A stretch of 64,000 nucleotides of DNA from positions 11,455,001-11,519,000 of the forward strand of contig CAMQGK010000565.1 of the NCBI GenBank assembly GCA_947000775.1. The letters run 5' to 3'. The position numbers and the translations under genes are program-made. The first letter of the stretch is position 1. Every line of letters starts with the position of its first letter. The notes below the pieces were generated by a model that saw only the letters and a program-made list of their open reading frames with translations, did no database searches and was not told the DNA's origin. Of the stretch, positions 32,731 to 44,800 are shown piece after piece. Source of the DNA: Pterois miles. Lineage: Eukaryota > Chordata > Actinopteri > Perciformes > Scorpaenidae.

Positions 32731-32853
32731 GATCCAGACCTCCAGCTCCTTATGGCTGTATATGATGAGAACATCCTGAGGAATCAGTTCTACTTGGCGT
32801 TGGAGAAGCAGAGACCGGACCTCTGCAGTCGAGTGGCAGAGCTCCACGGCATC
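32731..32853 (+). CDS. ankrd27: ankrd27 start exon
   Basis: Acceptor CTCCAG. The frame is open from the first base (DPDLQLL) to ATG 32752, which I take as the start because mammalian Varp begins MALYDEDLL. It encodes FYLALEKQRPDLCSRVAELH; phase 0 before GTGAGT. If a coding exon precedes it, the protein is longer. Confidence 0.93.
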
Positions 32854-35800
32854 GTGAGTCACACCTGTTATCTGAGTATTTGTCAGATGGATACCACCAA
32901 AGTACCAAATCTATGTAACACATCAACCCAAAAATGGCTGCAACAACTCATGAGACATAATAGATCATATGCGTCCCATGGTTCCCCTCAAAGGGACGGT
33001 TGTTACTGTAAGACTATATAAACATATCTACTCTTGATCATATTACAAAACTGCCTCTGCATTTGATTATTATTAGTTTTAGTAATAATCTAGTTAATAA
33101 CTAGCTCTGAAAGCAGAAGTCTAGGAAAAATAACTGCAAGCAGAAATATTGTACAATTTATTTAAAAAATTAATTCAATAACAAACACACACGCTTATGA
33201 TAATATATTGATGTAGGTAGACACAAAAATACTGTATGTGGACACACCCATTTATATGTTATTATAACATAAATCCATGAATTTATGAGATTCAGAAACC
33301 CTCATCATTATTCATCCATCAAAGATCAAAAATAATCCTCAAGTGAATAATAAAGGTCTTTTTTTTTTTACCATCACACAAATATTATCGAACCCAATTT
33401 ATTCCATTAGCTTAGTTTAACTTTGTGGTGGGAGTTGAGAGGGGCTGAACTCTAGTCCAACAGATCAATGAGCTCTGATCTAACGTCTGTGGCGTATAAA
33501 CTGTTAGTGATCAACAGCTGATCAGCTGAGATCATGTGGTAGATGACAGTGGTGTGACAGTGTTTTACTGCCTCGTAGTAAAGAAGACATACCGGCTGGT
33601 CTCCATCAACCACTAACATGGATTCTCTTTCTGGCTCTCAGGAAATTTCCTTCCTGCTGCATCAACTTTTCTTTTCTCGGACATTTTGGTTCTATTCATA
33701 TTATTTTTATGACCCCATCACTCGGCTAGAGCGCCGCTGCCAATGATATTGAGATGCTTCAGTGCACATGTAACAAAATCAAGATGCATTGTGGGACATG
33801 TAGTTTAAGGACACTGTACTTCTGTAGAATTGTATGATAAACATAATATATTCTTTGCAAGCCCTTGCGAGCCACAGAAAATGAGCTGCCGGGCCTAATT
33901 TGGCCCACGGACCTCAACTTTGACACACGTTCTACGGCCTTCTACACTGTCACAATTTATTTAAATTAGTTAATTGATTAACTCATTAATTAATGTTTAT
34001 TTCTGATTTATGACTAGACTAACTTTCCAGCTTTCAGATGATGTCCACCACGTCTATGTGACATCTATTGAGCTCCCCCTAAAGACCCCCTGTACCCCCC
34101 TAAAAAGACAAAAACTGGTCGGATTAAGCATTTAGTGCGTTTAAACTTGGTTGCTTTATAGGGCTGCACATTTGTGTTTGGGTATTAGTGGACTCAAACT
34201 AAACAGGCCAGGGCTTATAAACAAAATCACATTGAGTTTTGGAAATGGTGGGAACTCGCAAAACAGTTGTTAAGCTGATTATGAGTTGACTGTGGTTGGG
34301 CCAAGTTGGACAAACAAACAAAGACAACAAGCAAATGTCAGAGTTGTGGGATTAGTTAATAGAATAATCCACTTCATGGGGTTTTAGTGGTGAGCCACAG
34401 TCCACCTGAAGTCCACCTCTCCTCAGTTTATAGTCTTCTCTCCCTGAGCAACTGCTGCCTGGATTGCAGTCTAACTTACCAAGACATCTCTGTGGTGAAT
34501 GTCTGTGTTGGTGGAGGTGTTTCCTCCAATCAGAGTCTACCTGTTGTCCAGTTGTGCTGCCAAGACTAAAGTGTAGGGAGATGTTCATCATGTGTCGGGT
34601 GTCCAGTCCAGGTCAAATTCAGTCTTTAAACTTTGTTCCCAGCTTGACGAGTCATCCCTCAGTCTTCTGGATTTCATCATATGACTGTGACCATCCATCC
34701 AGACTTGATTTATTAGACCGGCTTCTTAGTAATGACGAACTGCTCACTGTGATGCCACTGTGCTTTTGGAGCTTGTTTGTGGTGGTTTAGTGTTTCCTGG
34801 TAACGACTGCTGTGTTTGTGTCTCATATGGACAGTCATGTATGGGAGATTGAACCTGCCAAAAACAAAAATAAATGAATAAATAAATAAATAGATAAATG
34901 GCAAGATAAATAAATAAATATGTCACAAAATTTAGCAAAAGTAGTGTTGAAAATAAATGTAGCTTTTAACTGATTGATAAAATGTGACATAAATTGATAT
35001 TGCTGTTTCAAGTTGCTTCATTATTAATTTATCTTTGTTTTAATTCCCTTTTATTTACCCTTTTATTTAGCTATGTATGTATTTTTTTAATTAGTTTTTA
35101 CATTTATTTATTTATTTTCACATTGTACTCTGGTTTAATTTATTTATTTTTCATTTTGCATGAAGCAATGTAAAAGGAAATGTATAAAGAAATAGGCCTG
35201 CACAGTATGAGGAAAGTCTGCGATGTGCCATATTCTTCACTACTGCGACAATATGACTTTAGATATATAAGCAAATATTAAAGTGTTTATATTAGCTTTA
35301 CTTATGTCAGCCTGGTTGTCTTTAATTCACAGCGGGATTAGAATTGAATATTTACAATATAACTAGGCTAAATGTTGTTTCTAGCACAGCAACAGTAATA
35401 TTTACGACCGCAACGTCACCATATAAACTCATTAATATCTCGCTGGAAACAGTGTGATAATAAAAACTAACCTTACAGTCTTTAGCCTCGTTCAGCACTA
35501 CAAAAAAAGAATACAGAAATAAATTAGTTTGGGGAAAAAATTTGAAATGCAAAGAGAAAATTGTGCAGAAATAATTAAATAAATGTAAAAATACATATAC
35601 AAGTACATGCATTTAAAATATTTTGGCGAAGATGGGATTCCAGAGGGGTTTCGACAACTAGAGCTGGGAACCTCTGAATTAAGGAAAACAAAAATAATCT
35701 AAAAGCTTCATATCTAAAATGAGAACAGTGTTGTTTTGCTGCCAGCAGAGGTTGAAATGTGTTTGACCACTGAAATAAAAGAGGAAACACTGCAGAGAGA

Positions 35801-38800
35801 AAGTGCAGCAGTACAATAGAAGCTGGGACACTGCAGATGTGAATAGACCACAAATATTTCTCTTCTAGCAAGCAGTCTGATTCCACCCATCACCTCCTCC
35901 TCTCTGGTTAAAGGCATGTTCATCACTAAATCTGCTGTATATATTGCTTAAAATTGCAAAACCATAGGGTCTGGACTTCCACAGACCTCGGTTGGTAGAC
36001 TTTCCCATTTAAACCAGTTAAACCAGCTGCAGTTGAGACAAGCCATCTCTTTCTGTCTGTTTTCAGCCCACTAGTCTGGTTCAGACTCCTTACTGTGTCC
36101 GATCAGGAGACAGAGGCGATTTATTTTGATAGTGAAACTACACATGTAACTGTCAGACCACTTCCTCTCTTGAGGGCCGTCACTTCTACAAGTTTTTTTG
36201 TTGTGGTTTCAACACTCTCTCAGCTGCTTCCTCCTCTCTCTGCCCACATTTTCCCTCTCAATGCATTTCTCAGTTTATATCAGGCAGGAACCTCAGTTTC
36301 TGAGAAGTGAGGCCGATGCTGAAGTGCTTTAAACCTGCATTCTTTCTCATGGCCAGCAGGGGGGCGACTCCTCTGGTTGTTAAAAGAAGTCTGATTGTAT
36401 AAGCATTATAATGTAATAGCATGATTTCATTTAGTAAGTTATGGGCCCATTTAGAGTCAAATAAAATAAAAAACATAAAGAAGGGGATGCTTTAGGGCGG
36501 GACTACCTTGTGATTGACAGGTTGCCACCATGGTGTTGTCCGGTCTGGGAGTTGTCCGTGTTTTCGTCATGGAACTTTAACTCTTTTACAATGTGTTTTC
36601 CATTCATGTAACATTTTGGGTGCCTAAAAACGTCTTACCCATCAGTCGGTAGTACTTAGCTCCACCCTCTCGTGACACTTCTGGTTGCAAAAAACCGAGG
36701 TAGCAACGGGCAAAAACTAAGTAGGTTACGGCCACAAAACAAGATGGTTATGGCCAAAAACCAAGATGGCGATGGGCAAATACAAAGATGCCGACGGGTG
36801 AATACCAAGATGGCGACAACCAAAAGGTGGACACTGCCAAAATGTTGAACTTGAGGCTTGAAAACCGCAGTCCACAAACTAATGGGTGATGTCGCAGTGA
36901 CTACTTCCACTTAGTATATACAGTCTGTGGTTATATGCGTAGATTCTGGTTGCAAAAAAAACAACATGGCAACGGCCAAAAACCAAGATGGTGGCAGCCA
37001 AATACCAAGATGACGGTGGCCAAAAATCTAGATGTCGACAGCCAAAATGCCGAACTTGAGGTTTCAAAACTGCAGTCCACAAACTAATGGGTAGTTTTAG
37101 ATTTATTTAAGTTTGTTAGGGGTTCATAGTGTGCTTGATTGATAAACAATTTTTCTCAATCAGCTCAGTCAGACAGAAAATGCAGCCACTGTGAAAATCT
37201 GCATATATAAAATGACCAAAACAACCGCATAGCTGCTCTCTAATACATGTCATCATATGAGGATCAGATGTCTGAATGTCGGCCAGCAGCAGCTCTGACT
37301 CATCTGGATTCTGGAAACTCAGATGATCTGAACGCTGTCAAAACATCAGCACAACACGCAAAAATGCATCTAACTGGATTACAGCTTCTAATACGCATTT
37401 CACAGCAGACTGCTGACCTGGAAAATCACTCAGTGAAGATAGGGATGCACCAGTACTGGTACCAGATGGATTGGATATCAGTGACAATGGGATCTATCAA
37501 ATTTTGTTCTGTTTATATGCTAAATACTTTATAGACTGGAATTTTAATTCCCATTGAAGGTTTGAGCAATTTGTTGCTGCATTAAAAGGATTTTAATCTT
37601 ATTTTAAAGATCGCTTATCAAGTTGCTGGTGTACGATTTACATCTATGTATTTATTTGTTACATTCAGTTTTACAGAGTTAATAAAGCAATGTTGAAGTC
37701 AGGCCTGATGTCGTCTCTCACACTCTTCCTCCCGCTAACACCATCTGTCAGTTTCTTCTGCTGTTAGCATGTTGTAAAAAAGGCAGCTTCACTATCTGAT
37801 ATTCTCACGTTTGAACAAAAATAAACTTCCAGTATTTGAGGTAAATCATTTTGTGTCCCACCTGCAGGTCCTGGTGCCTTGTTGTGGAAGTCTGACCGTC
37901 AGCAGCTTTTCAGACTCTCAGTTTGACAGCTATGTCCTGCAGCCGGTGGAGGACGGATACCAGACCGTGGATGGAAAGGTTGTTCTCTCTTCATTTTCAT
38001 CAACACCAGCTCCATCAGAGACACTGTAAACTCTGAGAAAAATGCGCAGATTGTCAGCTGACATTGGGCAAATGTCTTCATAAACAATGAAATAATAATA
38101 ATGTTAAATATTTCTGAGTAATGCTAGAATTTATGTTATTTTAACAATTTATTGTTGCACATGTAACATTGGATGTACTGTATTTTAAGTATTTATTAAT
38201 TATTCCAAAATTAGCTGTAAGCCTTAAAGAAATTGTTTGTGAAACTTATATTTGTATATGTTTTGTTAGTGAGCTTTTCAGTTTTATAAGCATCTATAAA
38301 CATTATTTAGATAGATATTGCAACACTTTGTTAATGATTAGTAATTGCTTTGTAAACCATCTATAAACATTTAGATAGATATTTGTAACACTGTTAATGG
38401 TTAATAACTGTTTTTTAAACCATCTATAAACATTATTTGGATAGATATTTGTTTGTTAATGGTTAATATTTAATGGATAATACTAGAGATACGTCTGTAG
38501 ATATTTAGAATACATAGAGGGAATAACAGAGGCAGATTTCCAATCCGTTTGATGACAAGGTTTTAATTAATCGGATTAAACATGTGACACAGTGGTCCAG
38601 CCATAACTTCAGACGCTAGTTTTAAAAAGAGAGGCTCTAAGTTGGTAATGTTCCTCTGTGTCCTCTGGTGCTCATTACGGCATCTGCAAGATTTCACAGA
38701 CTGGAGGAAAACAACCAATCAGATCTGATCTGGAGTCTACCCTCTCTGAGTAGCTGTCAGTCACACTGAGCTCTGATCAAACTGATCTAATATGAATCAA

Positions 38801-41800
38801 TATTCTCTTACTGTAATGACTATTTCTCTCCTCAGAAACATCTTGTAGTTACTGTTTAGCTGTAAAATGAGAACGTTTGTGACCCAGCAGCCATGTTGAG
38901 ATCAAGTTGAGGAAATACTAAGCACTGCCCACCAGCTGGAGCACAGCCAATAGGAACGCTCTTTCTCTGAAATGACCCATGATTGGCTAAAGTCTCCTGT
39001 CATAGATTTTTTCAAAGCCTGTAAACAGCCATGAGGAGGTGCAGAAGTCTAGTTTTCTCTCAGAGCACCTGAGTCACAATATGCTGAAAGGTTATTGTGT
39101 TTTTCTTGTCCAGTGATTTCAAAAAATCTGCCTACTGCCATTTTAACACCACAGTTGTCTTTTCTTAAGTCTTTATGAATTCTCCTTTCCTTGACCTCAT
39201 GACATTTGCCTTCGAGGTAAAGGAAAAGTGGTCAAGAAAAGACAATTTTTTGACTTTCCAATCGCAGCCCGTCTTGTCATTTGTTGACCAACAGAAGAAT
39301 ATAGTAAAACACCAGGTTATCCTTTTTAAAACATTGAAATACTTTCAATATGCAATAATCCTGATTTGGGAACTCAACCTTTTGTATTAAATACTGTGTG
39401 TACCTGCTAACCAGAGGTGTTGGTCGTGTTGTGTGTTCAGGAGGTCAGGATCCAGGACAGGCAGGTCCTGCTGGGGTCCGGCTTCCCGGCTCCCTCGTCG
39501 GTCCCCATCCTGTTTGAGGAAACCTTCTACAATGACCAGGAGCAGAGCTACAGCATCCTGTGCATCTCCAGGCCCGTCGAGGTGGACCCGAGTGCGGCCG
39601 AGCTGGGCCCGCCGCCCCCCTACTGCCTGAAGAGCCTGGAGGACGTCAGGGAGTTCCTGGGCCGCCACGCCCAGAAACTGGACAAATTCATCCAAGGTTT
39701 CTGTCAGGCCTTCAGAGAGCAGGAGAGGAAGGGACTCCGACACCACATAGTAGGACTAAACACTCTTCCTTCCTCTTCTGCCTCTTCTTTTCCTTTTTTT
39801 TTCCTTATCCTTCTTCTGTCTTCTTCTTTGTCCTCTTTCCTTCTGACACTTCTTTCCTTTTCCACACCTCTTCTTTTTCTTCCCTTCTTCATTCCCTCGG
39901 CTATTCTTTTTAATCGCTTACCTTTCTGCAGCATTTTCTTTTTCATCTTTGTTTTTTAGATATTAGTCTAATCATGCAGGACTTATTTGGAGGAAATTTT
40001 ATTTAAAAAATTAAAGTTCAGCTTTTGTGGTTGAGCATTAAACATTTGAAATGTCTGACAGCTCCACAAAGTGGAGAAAATCTCATTTTATTTTTCCTGT
40101 AACAGTAATTATAACCTGAAGAATACTGCAATTTGACTTTTACATGAAAAGGTTTATTACAGATATACTGACAGCCCATCTGTCCTCTCTCCACTCAGGA
40201 CTCAGTGAACGGTCTTTACACTAAATGTCTTCAGTGTCTGCTGAGAGACTCTCGTCTGGTGAGTAGAACCTGAACCTGCAGCACCAGCTGATGGAGATAA
40301 TGGGGGGTATCGGGTTTAGAGATGTAGACTCGCTCTCTATTCAGTGGCAGGATTTTTCTTGGAATCTCACATTTCCACGTTGAATATGACATAATAGACA
40401 GACGGGACTTGTCCCACTTCAAACGATCTTTCATAATCTCTTACTGGTTCCCATTCATTACAACTGGGATTGAAAGTTTATTCTGGACCTACAGAGCTGC
40501 AGGTGACAAAAACAATCTCAGTTGCTGCTCTGGAGCTTTTGATAGTGTAACAGCCCTGAATGAGCGTTTTTATCAGGGCTGTAAAACTTAACGTGATAAC
40601 TCAAATTCATTTAAACGTCACTAACTTCTATAACGACTTTCAGCAACTTGTGATTTTTAGGTTCTCAGTTTTAAAGCTAGAGTGAAGATACTGGTATCAT
40701 ATGAAACTAGAAAACCTGATGAATCTATCAGTACAAATCAGGTCAGACTAGCTTGTCGCGAAGAAATATATATATAATATTGCATTATATAACATTACAA
40801 ACACTGACCAATACCAAAATTATAAACCATCACAAACCATAATAATCCTACAAAGTAGTGCTGTCACCCGATTAAAATATTAAATCGCGATTAATCGCAA
40901 ATGAATCATGCAGTTTTATCTGTTAAAAATGTACCTTTTAACGGAAGATTTGTCAAGTATTAATACTCTTATCAACATGGGAGGAGACAAATATGCTGCT
41001 TTATGCAAATGTATGTATGTATGTATTTATTATTGGACATCAATTATCAACACAAATCAATGACAGATATTGTCCAGAAACCCTCCCAGGTTCTGACTTT
41101 AGCATCAACAATCTGCTCCAATCCGAACACGGCAAACTGCAGCCCAACAGGCAACAACAGCTGTCAGTGTGTCAGAGTGCTGACTTGACTATGACTTGAT
41201 CCAAAGCTAGTCTGACCTGGTTGGTACCAGTGGATTCTTTAGGTTTTCTAGTTTCATATGATACCAGTATCTTCACTCTAGCTTTAAAACTGAGCCGCTA
41301 CAACCTAAAAATCATTAATGCATGAAAGAAATCAGTGGCATTAAAATGAAGTTATTATTGCATTAACTTTAACAGCGCTAGTATACACATAATGCACTTT
41401 CAATGTAAGTGATGAACGACAAAATCCACAATCAAATCAAGTGGATATCTTCAAAGTTACAGCCTCTTTTTTTAATGATCCATAGACTGCACCTTTAACA
41501 GGGAAACACAAGTGGATTTTATACTTGAAAGAACTTTAGAAGACATCCACTTGATTTATCTAACTGCTAAAGCATCGTGTTAGCATCAGATAAACTTTTA
41601 AATACATTTTTGCACAAAAGAACAAGAAGTTTAGATTTTGTCCCCCATTACTTCCATTGAAAGAGCATTAAAGAGATACCTTAAGATAGACTTACTGTTC
41701 GTTGTTGTTAGCAGCCTGAGCACTGACATCACAAATGAATGGAAGTTATTAACCGTCACACAGTGTTGTCCATCACATGCTGAGTTTGCGTGAGTTTGGG

Positions 41801-44800
41801 TGTGAAACATTATTGCTGATATTTGCACACTGATGACCATTTGAGGACAACTTGCTGGTGATAAATCTTGAAATTCTCTCTGCCAGCTTACAGTTCCATG
41901 CATCATTAGTTATGGTCAGAAGATATTAAGAAATAACAAATATGTATAAGAACATTGGCACCAGACAAAAACAGCTCCTGAAAATAATAAAAGACGTCTT
42001 CCACTGCGTACACGTTCGTCTGGCCTCACCCCATCTTCCTCTTCTTCTGCTGAGTCTTATAGTGGGTGGCATCCATGTTGCATTACCACCGTCTGCTGGA
42101 CTGTCCCATCTATTCCAGCATCACGATGGCATGTATGAAAAGGCATAAGATGGAAATGTTTCTGAATGTAGTTCATGTTTTAATTGTGAAAATCACTAGG
42201 GCTGCCCCCTCTTAGTCTGTTAGTCAGCTAATGTCATTTTGGTCTTAGTGGACTGAGATTTCTTTAGCCAATTAGTCGTTTTTTATGCTGAATGACTTAT
42301 CAGAGATAACAAAGTCAGACTAGTGGGGACTAGTCAGACTGCAGCGTTCAAACTCATGAAGCCACTTGGATAAGGAGCGAAATGTCTTCAGAGACAAATC
42401 TAAGTCCAGTTGCCTTCGATTCAAGTTGTGCAGTTAAATTCTGCATTTTATAACTTATTTACTGCCTAAATGCAAAGGAGGCAAGCTATTATTCAAGCAC
42501 TTTGATTCATTCAAGCGCAGTTCCTGTGTGACCAGTGCTGCTTGCTGTTTACACCGGCATGTGCATGCCCAGTGTACAGGAGTGGTCAAGTAATATGCGT
42601 TTTCAGGCATGGTAGCATGGAGAGAGATTATTCTGAAACGACACTAAAATACTCGTCTGGACAGATGTTTTAAAACAAAATCATACTGGTGTGGATGTAG
42701 CCTGAAAGTGGTGCTTTTGTGTGATTCTTGTGTGGAGAAACTCAGTTTCACAGATTTGTCGATTAGTTAACAGAATTGTACGAGTGTCACCCCAAATTCA
42801 CCACACCAATTACATTTTTCGGCATCAGTCAACTAAGAATTTCTTTGGACAAGCACAGCCCTACGAATCACTCACGGTGCCTAAAAGTTTGTCCCAGTAA
42901 TTTACCAGAAACTATGTGTGAAAGAGGCATAAAGGACCCCCATGAACTGTGACGATCTGACCCCTGAACTGTTGCACAATGATGCAGATCAGTCATGACG
43001 CCTCAGTACACCAGAATGTCCTGTTAGGCCTTTAATATGATCTTCTGTCTGTTTTCTGCCTGATCACAGTAACAGGAGGAGTTGCTTCACATCCTGAGCA
43101 GTGACTAACACATTTCTCTGCATTTACTGCTCTGATAAATGGATTTCTTCTCTTTTTTACAGAAACTTCTGGCGAAGCAGGAGCTTCAGATGACACTCCT
43201 CAAACAGGCGGTAGAGGTAACATCACTACCAGGAATTATTACATATCAACTTCACCCTCTCTAGTTTCAGTGAGGACGCATGTGTTTATAGGTTAAAGTT
43301 GAAGTTTATTTCTGAAGCACGTTTCATGGAACAATGTAAATATTTCTATGTAAACCGAAGTCCTTCACTCTTGACTTTAATTTTAAATGAGTAGACCATA
43401 TACGAACCCATGCGGTGCGACAGGCTCAAACATTACAAACATATTTGATTGCACAGCTTCATTCCATCTTGCCACTTCCACTACATTTTTATTTTTACCT
43501 TAACAACGGCTGTTTGAAAATAAGGAAACATCGGTTGTGACTAGTTTCAATCAGTAATTATGATGGATTGAATAAATGTAGTTACAAAATGCATTTATTA
43601 GAATTGTGAATGATTTGAAAATGAAAGCTCATTAAAGAACTGTAATCCAACTAATCAGTGAATCTGTGACTGACAGCGACGAAGTACTTCCAGCTGCATC
43701 ACAACTAATAAATAACACAAGGGAAAACTGATTAAGGTCAACAACAATCTCCAAGTGAAAGAGTTCAAGTACCAAAATCCAGGATGTTGTCCTCAACTGT
43801 CTTGATCTGACCACAACCAAGCCAGGAAGAGCGCCGGTCATTGATTCCAATGTTTGTCACTACAACTTCTGTGTTATCGCGTCATGCCATTGGGCCCAAA
43901 CTGCTTTTTCCCATAGACTTTACACTGGGAAAGAGACTGAGCACCTGAGAGTTTGTAACTCAGCGGATAGTTTATTGAGATAAATCAACGTCCCACTATA
44001 AACACTCTAATTGCCCTTACTTAAATTATTAAGTCTTAAACATTGTAAAACACACTAATAGCTGAATCCAGAGTTATTTCCCTTCCTCCATTCATGAGAA
44101 TCTGACATTAGGACCCCATGACTGAGTCATGTGACCGAGCGGATGCCCAATGGATGCAGAAGATCACTGAGCAACTTTCATAGGAATGAGCCCCGCCTCC
44201 AACGCCATATCCAGTTCTCTTTATATTTGAGTGGACTTGCATTTATACAGCACGTTTCTAGTCATCCGACCACTCAAAGCGCTTTACACTACAGCATTCC
44301 CCCATTCACACACTGATGGCAGAGGCTGCTAAGGTGCCAACTTTGCCCATCAGGATCTGATTTAAATGCTCATTCATCTCATTCACTATACCTGCTCTGC
44401 CTTCGGGAGCAACCAGACCGGAGCAGCCAGAGATCGAACCAGCGCTTCCTTCCGATTGGTGGACGACCTGCTGTACCCTCTGAGCCACAGTCGCCCCATT
44501 TATAATCATCTTTATAAGATATTCAGTTTACTGTCATAGAGGAAAAATATTCACATTTAAGAAGCTCCAGTCAGAAGGTTTAGACTTTTTCTTCTTAAGG
44601 AATTATTCAAACTGATAGTTGACAACTAATTGATTAATCGTTGCAGCTCTAATCTGAATGGCCCTTTATATAAAGTCCAAAGCAGACAAGCTCATTGAAC
44701 CTAGTAGTATTAGTATTAGTATTTCTAGTATTTATATCAGTCTGATATGCTAAAATGTTCCTTTAATACTTCCTTTGTGGTCAAATCAGCCTGCTAAGTG

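Noticed and set aside
39704..39946. Lys/Glu/Arg-rich 80-aa minus-strand open frame
   Set aside because: It is the complement of the polypyrimidine tract and part of an ankrd27 exon.
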